The notes under the pieces: generated by a model
Told to the model about the DNA's origin: nothing
Database searches by the model: none
Seen by the model: the letters and a program-made list of their open reading frames with translations, nothing else
Shown: positions 31,726 to 41,587 of the stretch, piece after piece
Numbering within the stretch: the stretch's first letter is position 1
How the letters are laid out: the number at the start of each line of letters is the position of its first letter
Program-made: the position numbers and the translations under genes
Source of the DNA: Catellatospora bangladeshensis
Lineage (GTDB): Bacteria; Actinomycetota; Actinomycetes; Mycobacteriales; Micromonosporaceae
DNA: 64,000 nt
Direction: 5' to 3'
Assembly (NCBI RefSeq): GCF_016862575.1
Contig: NZ_BONF01000025.1
Span: 62,001-126,000 of the forward strand

Positions 31726-34700
31726 TTAGTCACCCGGGCCGTAGTCGGTCACCCGCAGCTGCCAGGTGCCGGTGGCCTGCGCCGTCACCGGCACGCTGTA
31801 GGTGCGCGTGCCGCCGAACGGGGTGCAGATGTAGTTGCCGGTGCCCGAGTACTTCACGGCGTAGACCACGCCGCTGGGGTCGATCAGGCTGATGCCCAGA
31901 TCCTCGGCACAGGTGTGCTGGATCGTGACCGACAGCTGGACCGGGGACACCGCCAGGCCGGGTGCCGTGGAGACCACCGGACTGAAGATGCGGTTGTCGA
32001 TGATCTGGTAGTCGGTGCCGTTGGTGAAGGTCCGGCCGCCGGGCGGCGTCGGGGACGGCGACGGCGAGGGCGGGGTGCTCGGCGAGGCCGAAGGCGACGG
32101 CGACGGGCCGGGCCCGGTGCTCACCGCGGTCTTCCAGATGGTGTACGCCAGCCCGTCGGCGCTGCGGTTGAGCGCCGTCGCGTTGATGTTGTTCACCGTG
32201 TCGCAGGACTGGTGGTAGCAGGGGTCGTAGGACGAGCCCGCGGTGCCGCCCCACTTGCTGGCCTGCGCCGACGTCTTGCTGTTGCCGGCGCCGGTGGCGT
32301 AGCCGCTGGTGGGGATGCCCGCGTTCTTGAACGAGGCGTCGTCGGAGCGGCCCTGGCCCTCGACGTTCTCCTCCGGCTGGAGGCTCAGCGAGTCCCAGTA
32401 CTCCTTCATCGGCGCCGACGTGGCGGAGCTGATGTTGTTGATGAAGTAGCCGCCGTTGGTCGAGGCCACCATGTCGAAGTTGTAGTAGCCCTTGATCGCG
32501 GTCTTCTGCGCCGAGGTCAGCGAGTTGACGTAGAAGCGGGAGCCGTTGAGGCCCTGCTCCTCGTCGGTCCACCAGCCGAACCGGACGTGCTTGGCCAGCG
32601 TCGGGTTGGCGGCGGCCAGCGCGAGCGCGGACTCCAGCAGGATCGACGAGCCCGAGGCGTTGTCGTTGATGCCGGGTCCGGCCGACACGCCGTCGAGGTG
32701 GGCGCCGAACATGACGACCTGGTCGGCGGGGCCGCCCGGCCAGTCGGCGATGAGGTTGTTGGAGCGGTAGGTGCAGCTCGTGCAGTCCTGCAGGGTGACG
32801 GCGTAGCCGGCCGCCTCGAGCTTGGCCTTCACGTAGTTCACCGACGCGGTGTAGCCGGCCGAGCCCGCCCGGCGGTTGCCGCCGTTCTGGGAGGCGATGG
32901 TGCCGAACTGGCTCAGGTGCGCCTGGACCTTGGCCACGTCGATGTCCGGCGCGGTCGGCGGCGGGTTGGTGCTGCCGACGGTGAGGGTGTACTGCGCCGA
33001 GTGGTCGGTGGTGCCGTCGCCGTTGACCGTGATCGTGTAGGTGCCCGGAGCGGTGCCGGCGGTGGTGCTCACGGTCATCGTCGAGCTGTTGCCGGTCTGC
33101 ACCGACGACGGGCTGAACGACACGCTCACCCCGGACGGGGCGCCCGACGCGCTCAGGGTCACGGTCTGGGCGCTGCCGCTGATGGTGGTCGTCTGCACCG
33201 TCGCGGTGACGCCGCTGCCCGGCTGCACCGTGCCCGACGCCGGGTTCAGCGCGATGGACCAGTCGCTGCCCGAGGGCGTGCAGGTGGCCTCACCGGACTG
33301 CGCGGGCAGGGTGACGGCGTCCCAGGCGGCCTTGGTCCGGTTGTACAGGTTGCAGGTGGCGTCGAGGTTCTTCGCGGCCTGCAGGGTGGCGATGCGGTAC
33401 TTCTTGTACGTCATGCCGGACGTCTTGAGCAGCATGGCGTTGTAGAAGATCTTGCCCGCGTTCTGGATGCCGACGCCGGTCACCGACGAGGGCCCGCCGG
33501 AGCAGATCGGGCTGTCCGGCTTGCCGTTACCCGGGCTGTTGCCCTCGGCCAGCAGGTAGAACCAGTGGTTCAGCGGCCCGGCCGCGTCGTGGACCTCGGT
33601 GTTCGGGATCGACGACGAGTAGCAGTTGGGGCTGCGCCCGTCCAGCGACGGGTTGTACATGTAGCGCAGCGGCTTGCCGTTGCCGGAGAAGTTGACCATC
33701 TCGCCGGTCTGGTAGTCCGGCACGTCGACCGGGCTGTTGACGAAGTGCTCGGTCAGCGCGCCGAAGATGTCGCCGGTGCCCTCGCCGAGGCCCGCCTCCT
33801 GCGAGGTGCCGCCCGGGGTGTTCTCGTCGATGCCGTGGCCGTTCTCGTGGCCGACGACGTCCATGCCGGTCAGCCACTGGCCGGCGGCGTTGTAACCGAA
33901 CAGGGTCGCGTTGGGCACGTAGTCCCAGTAGGCGTTGCGGTCGGCGAGGCCGACGTAGGACGGCCACGCGCCGCCGTTGCCGTTGAGGCCGTTGCGGCCG
34001 AGCCACTGGTTGACCATGTCGGACTGCTTGGCGCTGGTGTAGAAGACGTCCACGCAGCCGGAAACCTTGTCGGTCTTGCTGCTGCTGCCCCAGACGTCGT
34101 CGGCGTCGGTGAAGATCGACCCGGTGCCGTTGCTGTAGTTGGCGCAGCTGATGCCGCGGCCGGTGTCCCGCATCTGGTAGTTGCCGCTCGACCCCGACGT
34201 CGGGATCTGCAGGTTCGATCCGCTCCAGACACCCGTGCCGGTGCCCGCCTGGATCTCCTCCTGGGCGTACGCCACCTTGCCGTTCTTCGCGTCGACGTAG
34301 AAGTTCTTGCGGCTGGGCTGCGCCTTGGTGGCACCCGAGACCTGCACCTCCCAGGCCAGCACCGGCTTGGGCTGGTCGAGCGTGAGCACCACCAGGCGCG
34401 GCTCGCTGGTCCGGTCCACCCGCAGGTAGCCCTTGCGGGCCGCGGCGGCCGCCTGGGCCGGGCTCACCGTGGCGCGGGTGTTCACCGCGATGTCGCCGCT
34501 CGCGGCGGACACCGTGCTCACCACCCGGCCCTCGGCGTCGGCGGCCACGACGGCGTCGCCGCCGATGACCGGCAGGCCCTTGAAGGTACGGTCGTAGGAG
34601 ACGTAGAAAAGGTCCTTACCGGACGGGGTCGTGCTGCGATAGACGGCCCGCCGGTCGAACTCCTCCGCGCTGCTGTGCTTGCGCAGCGCGTCGAGCCCGT

Positions 34701-34875
34701 TCACGGCGGCGCGATCGGCGGCCGCGACCGCCCGTGCGGCCGGGTCCAGCCGCGGTTCGGGAGCGGGGACCGCCTGGGTGCCGGCGGCCGACGCGGTCAG
34801 CCCGGTGGCGGCCACGATGCTGCCGGCAAGGATCAGGCCTGCCGCGGCGGCGGCGAGGCCAGCTCTGTGCTTCAT
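31726..34875 (-). CDS. Secreted M4 metalloprotease fused to M28 aminopeptidase and P domain
   Basis: ATG 34875 after GAGGAGGAG. Order: signal peptide (1-31); FTP/PepSY propeptide; M4 thermolysin-like domain with HENGH (residues 343-347) and [15 protein letters not shown]; a bacterial Ig-like linker; M28 Zn-aminopeptidase domain (GAHLDGV, His726/Asp728; [10 protein letters not shown]); a Pro-Ser-rich linker; and a P/Homo-B domain. It combines endo- and aminopeptidase in one chain. The TAA stop comes directly after YGPGD; the next codons in frame read GVLDTWSITL then TGA, the expected final strand of a P domain. So this allele is truncated by ten residues plus the stop position, or relies on readthrough. 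Confidence 0.9.
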   Translation of the reverse strand: MKHRAGLAAAAAGLILAGSIVAATGLTASAAGTQAVPAPEPRLDPAARAVAAADRAAVNGLDALRKHSSAEEFDRRAVYRSTTPSGKDLFYVSYDRTFKGLPVIGGDAVVAADAEGRVVSTVSAASGDIAVNTRATVSPAQAAAAARKGYLRVDRTSEPRLVVLTLDQPKPVLAWEVQVSGATKAQPSRKNFYVDAKNGKVAYAQEEIQAGTGTGVWSGSNLQIPTSGSSGNYQMRDTGRGISCANYSNGTGSIFTDADDVWGSSSKTDKVSGCVDVFYTSAKQSDMVNQWLGRNGLNGNGGAWPSYVGLADRNAYWDYVPNATLFGYNAAGQWLTGMDVVGHENGHGIDENTPGGTSQEAGLGEGTGDIFGALTEHFVNSPVDVPDYQTGEMVNFSGNGKPLRYMYNPSLDGRSPNCYSSSIPNTEVHDAAGPLNHWFYLLAEGNSPGNGKPDSPICSGGPSSVTGVGIQNAGKIFYNAMLLKTSGMTYKKYRIATLQAAKNLDATCNLYNRTKAAWDAVTLPAQSGEATCTPSGSDWSIALNPASGTVQPGSGVTATVQTTTISGSAQTVTLSASGAPSGVSVSFSPSSVQTGNSSTMTVSTTAGTAPGTYTITVNGDGTTDHSAQYTLTVGSTNPPPTAPDIDVAKVQAHLSQFGTIASQNGGNRRAGSAGYTASVNYVKAKLEAAGYAVTLQDCTSCTYRSNNLIADWPGGPADQVVMFGAHLDGVSAGPGINDNASGSSILLESALALAAANPTLAKHVRFGWWTDEEQGLNGSRFYVNSLTSAQKTAIKGYYNFDMVASTNGGYFINNISSATSAPMKEYWDSLSLQPEENVEGQGRSDDASFKNAGIPTSGYATGAGNSKTSAQASKWGGTAGSSYDPCYHQSCDTVNNINATALNRSADGLAYTIWKTAVSTGPGPSPSPSASPSTPPSPSPSPTPPGGRTFTNGTDYQIIDNRIFSPVVSTAPGLAVSPVQLSVTIQHTCAEDLGISLIDPSGVVYAVKYSGTGNYICTPFGGTRTYSVPVTAQATGTWQLRVTDYGPGD

Positions 34876-35021
34876 GAGTGACTCCTCCTCTGCCGCACCT
34901 CGCGGTGCGGCAGAAGGCAGCCAACTCGATATCCACATGTCTCGAAACCGAGGAAACCCCTGGGATACGCCGGGGACGATCAGGGAAATCCCTTGCCGCA
35001 AAAGGGTCCCGGCAACGCCGG

Positions 35022-37694
35022 CTACTGTCCCTCGCCCGCCAGCAGCAGCGACAGCTGCACGCGCGAGCGCACGCCCAGGATGCGGTAGATCCGGGTCAGC
35101 GAGGACTCCACCGTCTTGACGCTGAGGAACAGCGTGTTGGCTATCTCGCGATTGCGCGCGCCTGCGGCGACCAGCTCGACGATGCGGGCGTCGGCGGCGT
35201 TCAGGCCCATCCGGTCGGCCACACCGGACTCCGGGGCCCGCGCGGCGGCCCACGGCGTGGCCCCGTGCTCGCGGTAGATCGCCATGGCGCGCCCGGTGGT
35301 GTCCCGGGCGGCGGCCCAGCGGCGCTGCCGGCGCTGCGCCGACGCCAGCGCCAGCAGCGAGCGCGCCTGCTCCAGCGGCATGCCCAGGCCCGCGAACGCG
35401 TCCACCGACCGCTCCAGCACCTCCAGCGCCGCCGCCGCGCCACCGGTGGCGTACCGCAGCACGCCGTCGGCGCGGTCCAGCGCCGCCGCCACGCCCGCGC
35501 CCCGGCCCAGCTGCTCGGCCAGCGCGCGGGCCTGGCCGAGCAGCTGCGCCGCGGCGCCGGTGTCCCCGGCCGCGACGAGGGCCTCGGCGAGGTCACCGTG
35601 CCAGCGCAGCATCGATGGATCGCGGGCGTGCTGCTGGCGCTGCAGGTCCTGGACCGCGCGAAGCGAGGCCACGGCGCCCGCCGAGTCCCCCGCGGCCAGC
35701 TGGATCAGGCCCCGCGCGTAGGTGGCCCTGACCAGGTAGATCCGGTCGTGCTCCTCGGCCGACGCGCGCACCGCGCCGTCGGCCAGCGTCCGGGCCCGCG
35801 CCGGGCTGCCCGCCGCCAGCTCGACCAGGGCGGCGCTGTACCACGTCGGGCCCGGTGACATGCCCGTCCGCTCGGTGATCACCATGGCCCGGCCGACGTG
35901 GCCCAGCGCCGACGCGCACCGCCCCATCCGCACCTCGACCTCGGCCAGCGCCCGCAGCACCTCGACCTGGTCCTCCGGCACGCCGGACTGCTCCGCCGCC
36001 GGCAGCAGGCCCAGCAGCAGCTGCCGCGCCTCGTCGAGCCGGTCGTCGAAGAACGCGTGCCGGGACGCGGCGTGCCGCGGCGAGTTGGTGATCCGCTCCC
36101 CGTACGGAGCCGCAGGCAGGGACAGCGCCTCGGCCAGCGTGCCAGCCGCCTCGGCGTCACCGACCACCCGCTGCATCAGCGCCAGGTAGGCCAGGCTCGC
36201 CGCGTGCACGGCCGGATCCTGCGCGGCCACGGCGTACCGCACGGCGTGGCGGGCGTGCACGGCGGCCCGGGCGGGCGCGCCCTCGGTGATGTTGGCCCGC
36301 ACCGCCAGCCGCAGGTGGGCGGCGGCGAGCAGTCCGGGATGGCCGCTCGCCTCGCCGAGCACGGTGGACAGCAGCTCGTCGCAGTCGTCGAGGTCCTGCC
36401 CGGCCGCGTCGAACGCGGCCAGCCGGGCACGGGCGCGGTCGGCGGCCGGGGCGCCGACCCCTTCCAGCCGGCCCAGCATGCGGCGCACCAGCGTCACGTC
36501 ACCGGCGGTCCCGGCGTCCTCGGCGGCGTCGCACAGCCAGCGCACGACCGTCCCCCGATCCAGCTCCGGCGGCGCGAGGTCCACCGCCCGCAGGCCCAGC
36601 TCGGCGGCGCGGCCGGGACGGCCCTGGGCGCGTACCGTGGCCCGCGCCTCGGCCAGGGCGTGCGCCAGTGCGGCGTCGGGGTCCGCCGCCGTCATCGCGG
36701 CGTGCCACAGCCGCGTCGGCTCGTCGGGGGCGGCGGCGCTGAGCGTGCGGTGCCCCGCGGTCAGCTCCTCCGGGCCGGCGTCGGCGAGCAGCAGGTCGGC
36801 CAGCACCTCCGCGCTCGGCCGCAGCCGGTCGTCGGGGTCGAGCTGAATCACGCCGTTGAGTTCGGCGTACGCGACGTCCCGGGCCGCCACGCCCACGCGG
36901 TGCAGCGTGTGGGCCGGCAGCCGCCCGGCCAGCGCGGTCAGCAGCGCCAGCCGGCGCACGCCGGGGGTCATCCCGTCCATCAGGTCCCGGGATGCCTGCT
37001 CGACCGCGCGGGACACCGCCCGTGCCGCGCCCGGACGGCGGTCGGCCTGGCGCGGGGTCGCCCCGAGGGCGAGCGCGAGCCGCGGATGCCCGCCCGACGC
37101 GGCGTGCACCCGCACGGCGGCCCGGTAGGTCAGGCCGCGGCTGCCGAGCAGCTCCACCATCTGCGGGACGGTCAGCCGGGGCACCGCGATCTCGGTGGCG
37201 TCGCGGTCCAGACCCGGCACCGCCTCCGCCGTGGCGTGCCGTGCCATGAGCAGCGGCAGCTCTGCCCTGGCCGCCACGAAGGCGATCACGTCGATGCTGA
37301 GCGGGTCGAGCCACTGCACGTCGTCGACGATGAGCAGCGGTGCGGCCGGCAGCCGCCGCAGCAGCGCCAGGGCGCCCAGCCGCAACGCCAGGGCGTCGAT
37401 GGGACGCCGGTCGCCGCGGCACAGCACGGCGTCGATCGCCTCCGCCTGACGGGACGGCAGGTCGCCGATGTTCTCCGGCGCCATCTGGGTGAGCAGGTCG
37501 GCCAGACCGACGTGGACGGTGGACGGGGCCGGCGCGATGGTGACCACCGGCCGCCCGCCGCCGGAAAGCTCCTTGGCCAGCACGTCGAGCAAAGCCGAGC
37601 GGCCGATGCCGCGCGGACCGGTCAGGACGACCCGGCCGGTGGCGGCGAGCGCCGCACGCGCCTCGGCCAGCAGCTCCTCCCGCCCGAACAGCAT
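35022..37694 (-). CDS. LuxR-family LAL-type ATP-binding regulator (890 aa)
   Basis: ATG 37694. The N-terminal AAA-like ATPase starts [16 protein letters not shown] with a Walker [14 protein letters not shown] (residues ~24-36, Arg replacing the usual Lys) and Walker [12 protein letters not shown]. The middle ~500 residues are helical TPR-like sensor repeats. The C-terminal LuxR helix-turn-helix reads [48 protein letters not shown]. Large LAL regulators often control polymer use or secondary metabolism. It is located between a secreted protease on the same strand and a truncated phosphotransferase. A small CCGGC/GCCGG hairpin lies just past the stop (35009-35021). Confidence 0.9.
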   Translation of the reverse strand: MLFGREELLAEARAALAATGRVVLTGPRGIGRSALLDVLAKELSGGGRPVVTIAPAPSTVHVGLADLLTQMAPENIGDLPSRQAEAIDAVLCRGDRRPIDALALRLGALALLRRLPAAPLLIVDDVQWLDPLSIDVIAFVAARAELPLLMARHATAEAVPGLDRDATEIAVPRLTVPQMVELLGSRGLTYRAAVRVHAASGGHPRLALALGATPRQADRRPGAARAVSRAVEQASRDLMDGMTPGVRRLALLTALAGRLPAHTLHRVGVAARDVAYAELNGVIQLDPDDRLRPSAEVLADLLLADAGPEELTAGHRTLSAAAPDEPTRLWHAAMTAADPDAALAHALAEARATVRAQGRPGRAAELGLRAVDLAPPELDRGTVVRWLCDAAEDAGTAGDVTLVRRMLGRLEGVGAPAADRARARLAAFDAAGQDLDDCDELLSTVLGEASGHPGLLAAAHLRLAVRANITEGAPARAAVHARHAVRYAVAAQDPAVHAASLAYLALMQRVVGDAEAAGTLAEALSLPAAPYGERITNSPRHAASRHAFFDDRLDEARQLLLGLLPAAEQSGVPEDQVEVLRALAEVEVRMGRCASALGHVGRAMVITERTGMSPGPTWYSAALVELAAGSPARARTLADGAVRASAEEHDRIYLVRATYARGLIQLAAGDSAGAVASLRAVQDLQRQQHARDPSMLRWHGDLAEALVAAGDTGAAAQLLGQARALAEQLGRGAGVAAALDRADGVLRYATGGAAAALEVLERSVDAFAGLGMPLEQARSLLALASAQRRQRRWAAARDTTGRAMAIYREHGATPWAAARAPESGVADRMGLNAADARIVELVAAGARNREIANTLFLSVKTVESSLTRIYRILGVRSRVQLSLLLAGEGQ

Positions 37695-37804
37695 CCGGCC
37701 AGGCTAGGCGAAACGCCGGTGCCGCGGAATCCCCGCGACGGCCGAGCCTGCCGGATCGCCGCGGCCGGTGCTCGGCGGCCCGGAACGCCCGGCATACTGC
37801 GCCG

Positions 37805-38092
37805 GTGGACAGCCCTGAGGAGCCGTTGACGGGCGGCAGGATGACCGGCGGCATCGTGCGCCGCGGTGATCGGGTCTACCGGCCGATGGGCTCGTGGTCA
37901 CCGGCCGTGCACGAGTTTTTGCGACATCTGGACTCGGCCAGGTTCGGCGGCGCACCCCGCGTCCTGGGTGTGGAAGATGGCCGGGAGATGCAGCGCGCCA
38001 AGCTGCTCGAAGCCGAGCGCGTCAGGTATGCGCCCGTGGGCCCGGCCGGGGCGGCGATGTCTTTGGAGTACCTCGCCGGGCAGTTGCGGTAG
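37805..38092 (+). pseudogene. Truncated phosphotransferase (APH-like) N-terminus joined to an unrelated tail
   Basis: Residues 9-58 (LTGGRMTGGIVRRGDRVYRPMGSWSPAVHEFLRHLDSARFGGAPRVLG) match the N-lobe of APH-family phosphotransferases, which are normally ~250-300 aa. From residue ~60 (VEDGREMQRAKLLEAERVRYAPVG) the family pattern is lost, and the catalytic loop HGD and DxD are absent. The frame stops at TAG after 95 codons; just beyond it reads LEAVTPDLRSRL then TGA. Most likely a deletion fusion remnant. It is divergent from the LAL regulator. Confidence 0.6.
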
Positions 38093-38148
38093 CTCGAAGC
38101 CGTCACTCCTGACCTGCGGTCACGCCTCTGACCGCCCCGGCCGGGCCG

Positions 38149-38337
38149 TCAGTGGTCGGCCGGCTGCCAGCCGGCGGTGGTGGCCTCGGCGATCTGCCGG
38201 GCGTTGATCGCCGTCAGGCAGGGAGCCGTCGCGCCGCAGGTCGCGCAGCTGCCCATGGAGTCGGCGAGCGGTTGATGGGCGGCCAGCAGTTCGGCCGCGG
38301 TGCTGACCACGATGCTGTCGCGCTCGAACAAGTACAT
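38149..38337 (-). CDS. 62-aa small protein with CxxCGxxxPC motif, copy 1
   Basis: ATG with AAGGA 8 bp upstream. The sequence opens MYLFERDSIVV and carries SCATCGATAPC (residues ~30-40), then an alanine-rich helix ARQIAEATTAGW. A 62-aa protein of the same architecture is at 60385-60573 (MYQFE..., LCDGCGQPSPC). The three clustered cysteines could bind zinc, form disulfides, or be modified. No signal peptide. It is divergent from the SigE-family sigma operon. Function unknown. Confidence 0.6.
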   Translation of the reverse strand: MYLFERDSIVVSTAAELLAAHQPLADSMGSCATCGATAPCLTAINARQIAEATTAGWQPADH

Positions 38338-38493
38338 ATGAACAATCCTTCGCTAACCGGGCGACGCCTCCCTGGACGAGGATCGCGAGGGCGCAATACC
38401 CGTGCCGTCGTATGCGAAACGCGGATGGGCCCGGGATAGATTCGCCACCCCCACGCGTCTGTCATGGAGACGGCTCATGCGAGAGGAACGGGT

Positions 38494-39003
38494 GTGGATG
38501 AAGACGGCAGAGCGAGGTTCGGCGAATTCGCGGCGGCGCGTACGGCGGCGCTGATCCGCACGGCCTACCTGCTGACGGGCGACCAGCATGCCGCCGAGGA
38601 TCTCGTGCAGTCAGCCCTGGCGAAGACGTTCGCCCGCTGGCGTTCGCTGCGGCACGAGGACCCGGAAGGTTATGTCCGCACCGCCATGTACCGCGAGCAG
38701 GTCAGCTGGTGGCGGCGGCTGGGCCGGATCCGGGAACTGGTGACGGCCGCGCCGGCCGACGTGGCAACGCCCGATCCGAGCAACCATGCCGACCTGCGGG
38801 TGGCGATGCGAACGGCGTTGCACCGGCTGCCCGCTCCGCAGCGCGCCGTGGTGGTGCTGCGCTATTACGAGGACCTGACGGAGAGCCAGGTCGCCGAGAT
38901 CCTCGGCTGCTCCGTCGGAACGGTGCGCAGCCGCACCTCCCGGGCCGTCGGCCGGCTGCGGGAGCTGTTGTCCGCCGAGTCCGTGCTGGAGATGACGCCA
39001 TGA
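38494..39003 (+). CDS. SigE-family ECF RNA polymerase sigma factor (169 aa)
   Basis: GTG 38494 is preferred because GAGAGGA lies 6 bp upstream; ATG 38464 would add ten residues. Region 2 (RTAYLLTGDQHAAEDLVQSALAKTFARW) and region 4 (LPAPQRAVVVLRYYEDLTESQVAEILGCSVGTVRSRTSRAVGRL) are complete, as in the actinomycete SigE-family of ECF factors. Its stop overlaps the start of the membrane partner gene (ATGA), so the pair is coupled, as expected for sigma and anti-sigma. Confidence 0.92.
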   Translation: MDEDGRARFGEFAAARTAALIRTAYLLTGDQHAAEDLVQSALAKTFARWRSLRHEDPEGYVRTAMYREQVSWWRRLGRIRELVTAAPADVATPDPSNHADLRVAMRTALHRLPAPQRAVVVLRYYEDLTESQVAEILGCSVGTVRSRTSRAVGRLRELLSAESVLEMTP

Positions 39004-39740
39004 GCACCCCCTTCGAAGACCTCATCCGCAGCTCCCTGTCCGGCATCTCCGAGGAGGCCTCGCCCGTGGAACTGACCACCCGTGCCGTCGCGCTGGCCCG
39101 GCGCAGGCGGGTGACCACGGTCGCGCTGGGAGCCGTCGCCGCCGTGGCCGCCGTGTCGGCCATCGCCCCGGTGGCCGTCGGCTCCGGCCGGGGCGGGCCG
39201 CCGGTCGCGTCCGTGCCGTCGGACGACAGCTCACCGAGCAGCAACATCGCGCAGCGGCGCGCGGACGCGGTCGTCAGCGGGTTCGGTCCGGTGAGCCCGG
39301 CGATGATCTGTGACAACGGCGACGACGGCCTTGGCATCGTCAACCAGACCCCGTGGTACACCGCCTACTTCACCGCCGACGGCGACCGCGTAGACGATGT
39401 CGTGGTCGCCGCGGCCGCGCAGGCAGGCTGGAAGCTCGTCCGCGACGAGCAGGCGCTCGCGGTGTACCCGCACATGGACCCGGACGGCACGGTGCGCGGC
39501 GACGTACCGTTCAAAGGCGTGGGCCCGCTGGCGGGCGTGCCGTTCGGCGAGTCGACGACCTATCTGGCCGACCGTCGCGACAGCGACCGGTTGCTCGTCG
39601 TCGACGTCGTGCGGTCAGGGCCCGTGCGGCTGTTCTGCGGGGGCACGAAGGAGTACGGCCGCCAGACGAGCCCTGCGGACGGCAGGGTCATCATCGTGCT
39701 CTCCATGACGGCGGCGAGGATCCTCACCGCACCGTCATGA
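39000..39740 (+). CDS. Membrane-anchored partner (putative anti-sigma) of the SigE-family factor
   Basis: Start coupled by ATGA overlap with the sigma gene. N-terminal cytoplasmic segment of ~45 residues (MSTPFEDLIRSSLSGIS...ARRRR), one transmembrane helix (TTVALGAVAAVAAVSAIAPV), then an extracytoplasmic domain of ~180 residues containing two cysteines (MICDNGDD, LFCGGTKEY). No zinc anti-sigma HxxxCxxC motif is present, so anti-sigma function is inferred only from position and topology. Confidence 0.7.
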   Translation: MSTPFEDLIRSSLSGISEEASPVELTTRAVALARRRRVTTVALGAVAAVAAVSAIAPVAVGSGRGGPPVASVPSDDSSPSSNIAQRRADAVVSGFGPVSPAMICDNGDDGLGIVNQTPWYTAYFTADGDRVDDVVVAAAAQAGWKLVRDEQALAVYPHMDPDGTVRGDVPFKGVGPLAGVPFGESTTYLADRRDSDRLLVVDVVRSGPVRLFCGGTKEYGRQTSPADGRVIIVLSMTAARILTAPS

Positions 39741-39853
39741 GCACCCTCGCCCCAGATCACCAGGCGGCATGCCGAGCCGCCCGGCAGGCCGAGACGATCA
39801 TGTCGCAGCGGAGGTATACGGTCAGCCGGCACTCGACGAAGGTGAGGACTGGC

Positions 39854-40417
39854 ATGGGTTACGGCGTCATGGCGTACGCGGTCGACATCGACAAGCTGGT
39901 GGCGCTCTGCGGCAGCGGCGACGACCGGGCGCGCCGGGCCGTGAGCGGGCGGTTCCGGGACCGGATCCAGCGGCTCAACGACGAGCTGGGCTGGTCGAAC
40001 GAGCGCGGCGAGCCCTCCGTCTTCACCGCGATCAACCACCTCGTGCTGGGTGAGCAGCCCACCCTCGACGGCGCGATGTACGGCTACGCCTTCAAGTTCC
40101 TCGTCGAGTTCTCGGGCCGTTTCCTGGACAACCGGCCGTTCTATCCATGCCGGTCGCACTACCTTTCGGACACCGTCGACCCGGAGCTGGCCGCTCTCGG
40201 CGCCGGCATCCGGATGAGCGGCCTGATCTTCGGCGGGGCGCCCGTGGCGTTCCCGCCACCGGACGACTTCCCGGCGATCGGGCACTGGACGGCCGCCCAG
40301 GTGGCCGCCGATGCCGAGCGGCTGCGTGATGCTTCCACCATCGAGCTGAAGACCATCTCGGGGTGGCTCGACGAGGCCGCGGCGACCGGGCGCGGCGTGG
40401 TCGGCTTCTACCACTGA
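39854..40417 (+). CDS. Hypothetical DUF7691-like protein (187 aa)
   Basis: ATG 39854 with GGTGAGGA seven bases upstream. The start MGYGVMAYAVDIDKL and body VFTAINHLVLGE, YGYAFKFLVEFSGRFLDNRPFYPCRSHYL, LIFGGAPVAFPPPDDFPAIGHW fit an actinomycete cytosolic family I recall as DUF7691; membership unconfirmed. No motif suggests catalysis. It lies 113 bp after the sigma/anti-sigma pair and could share their transcript or be separate. Confidence 0.65.
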   Translation: MGYGVMAYAVDIDKLVALCGSGDDRARRAVSGRFRDRIQRLNDELGWSNERGEPSVFTAINHLVLGEQPTLDGAMYGYAFKFLVEFSGRFLDNRPFYPCRSHYLSDTVDPELAALGAGIRMSGLIFGGAPVAFPPPDDFPAIGHWTAAQVAADAERLRDASTIELKTISGWLDEAAATGRGVVGFYH

Positions 40418-40470
40418 GCCGGACGCCTCGCATCGGGCGCCGTCACCGGGGACCTCGGGCCGGGGTCGGC

Positions 40471-40845
40471 TCAGTCCCGCGCCTCGGCCCGCAGCCGCTG
40501 CTCGAGGCGCTCCTGCTCGTGCAGCGGCTGCCGCTCGGCGGCGATCAGCTCGTCCCGCGCCCCGCTGGTGGCCCGGACCAGTTCGTCGAGCTTGAGCAGC
40601 ACCGCCCGGGACTCCCGACCGGTGGCGTGCTGCACGAAGAAGACCATGATGAAGGTGAAGACGCCGGTGACGGCATGCAGGACGGCGATCCACTGATGGG
40701 TGAACCCACCGACGACGCCGACGACCAGCCACGCGGTGGACAGGACCACCGCCGCCACGGCAGCCCACGCCGAGCCGGTCAGGTCGACGACGCGCCGAGC
40801 CGCCGCGGAGATCGCACTACGGGCCCCTGCCTCGTCGGGTTGCAC
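40471..40845 (-). CDS. Low-affinity iron permease-like membrane protein (124 aa)
   Basis: GTG 40845 chosen after GGGAGGAG. Two transmembrane helices (WAAVAAVVLSTAWLVVGVVGGF and WIAVLHAVTGVFTFIMVFFVQHA) are followed by a charged helix LLKLDELVRAT. The pattern FxxHTxTxxxTFxxVFxxQxxxxRxxxALxxKLDEL is that of the Iron_permease family (Fet4-like). Transport activity in bacteria is unproven, and membrane signalling roles are also suggested. Convergent with the gene at 39854. Confidence 0.75.
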   Translation of the reverse strand: MQPDEAGARSAISAAARRVVDLTGSAWAAVAAVVLSTAWLVVGVVGGFTHQWIAVLHAVTGVFTFIMVFFVQHATGRESRAVLLKLDELVRATSGARDELIAAERQPLHEQERLEQRLRAEARD

Positions 40846-40973
40846 AGCTGACTCCTCCCGCCCGGCCACACCACCGGGAACGCGCCTGCCATACCCGCCG
40901 CGACGCGGCGCCAATCACGGCGTCGCCAACCGCCGGGCTCCGGGCGACGTACGCCGGCCGTACACTGCCCGCC

Positions 40974-41504
40974 GTGAGCCGCAAGAGTTACTACGACCTC
41001 GCGTTCGGCGTCGCCGCGGGTGGTTCCCACAAGGACGCCCACTACATCCGGGGCACCCTCGACGAGATCAAGGCCGATCTTGCGGCGGAGCTGGCGGAGG
41101 GCATCAACCTGTATCTGCTCTGCTGGTACGGCGCGGATCTGACGCTCGACGTCTACCAGCACGGCGCCCTCGCCACGTCGATCGACCTGCACCCCTTCAT
41201 AGCCATCGAGGTCGAGGGGTATCCGAGGATCACGTTCACGGGGCCGGGCAAGCCGGTCGGGCACGACTTCGACTCCGACGAGGAGCGCGGAGTCGACGAC
41301 GGCAGCCTGTCCGACCTCTTCTTCATGGGCGCGGTCGAGGACGTGACCACGGTGACCGTCGACTGGTCCGGCATCGCCGCGCCCGTCCTGCTCGGCGAGG
41401 TCGTCCAGCCCGGCGACCTCGTCAGCCTCGGCGCCCGGCCGGGTGACACCGCGACGGACGACGAGGACTACGTGCCATACGGGTTCACCGACTTCGAAGG
41501 CTGA
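40974..41504 (+). CDS. Hypothetical protein (176 aa)
   Basis: GTG start. Acidic cytosolic protein beginning MSRKSYYDLAFGVAAGG and containing LYLLCWYGADLTLDVYQHG, VEGYPRITFTGPGKPVGHDF and YVPYGFTDFEG at the C-terminus. No signal peptide or recognised domain. Third-position GC and the terminator at 41514 support a real gene. Possibly an immunity-like or SMI1-like small protein, but the evidence is too thin to name a family. Confidence 0.6.
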   Translation: MSRKSYYDLAFGVAAGGSHKDAHYIRGTLDEIKADLAAELAEGINLYLLCWYGADLTLDVYQHGALATSIDLHPFIAIEVEGYPRITFTGPGKPVGHDFDSDEERGVDDGSLSDLFFMGAVEDVTTVTVDWSGIAAPVLLGEVVQPGDLVSLGARPGDTATDDEDYVPYGFTDFEG

Positions 41505-41513
41505 AAGCCGGGC

Positions 41514-41540
41514 TGGACGGTGGGCGCGGACCACCGTCCA
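41514..41540 (+). terminator. Hairpin terminator
   Basis: A perfect 10-bp stem TGGACGGTGG/CCACCGTCCA with a 7-nt loop, 9 bp after the stop at 41504 and before the DUF7019/kinase operon. Confidence 0.8.
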
Positions 41541-41587
41541 CATGCGAGGTATCCTGTCGGCCAGTCCGACGGGGTCTTGGGGTGACG

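Noticed and set aside
31693..31728. Recoding of the P-domain stop as selenocysteine or pyrrolysine
   Set aside because: The codon is TAA, whereas those recodings use TGA or TAG. Mutation or low-level readthrough is simpler.
31915..34881. Long plus-strand frame across the M4-M28 protease gene
   Set aside because: Shadow frame of a protein with intact catalytic motifs on the minus strand; the translation is Arg/Gly/Val-rich without any domain.
35898..37829. Long plus-strand frame across the LAL regulator
   Set aside because: Same GC-bias artefact. The minus-strand product has a clear ATPase and LuxR HTH.
38464..38493. ATG 38464 as sigma factor start
   Set aside because: The best ribosome site (GAGAGGA) lies inside the extension and matches GTG 38494.
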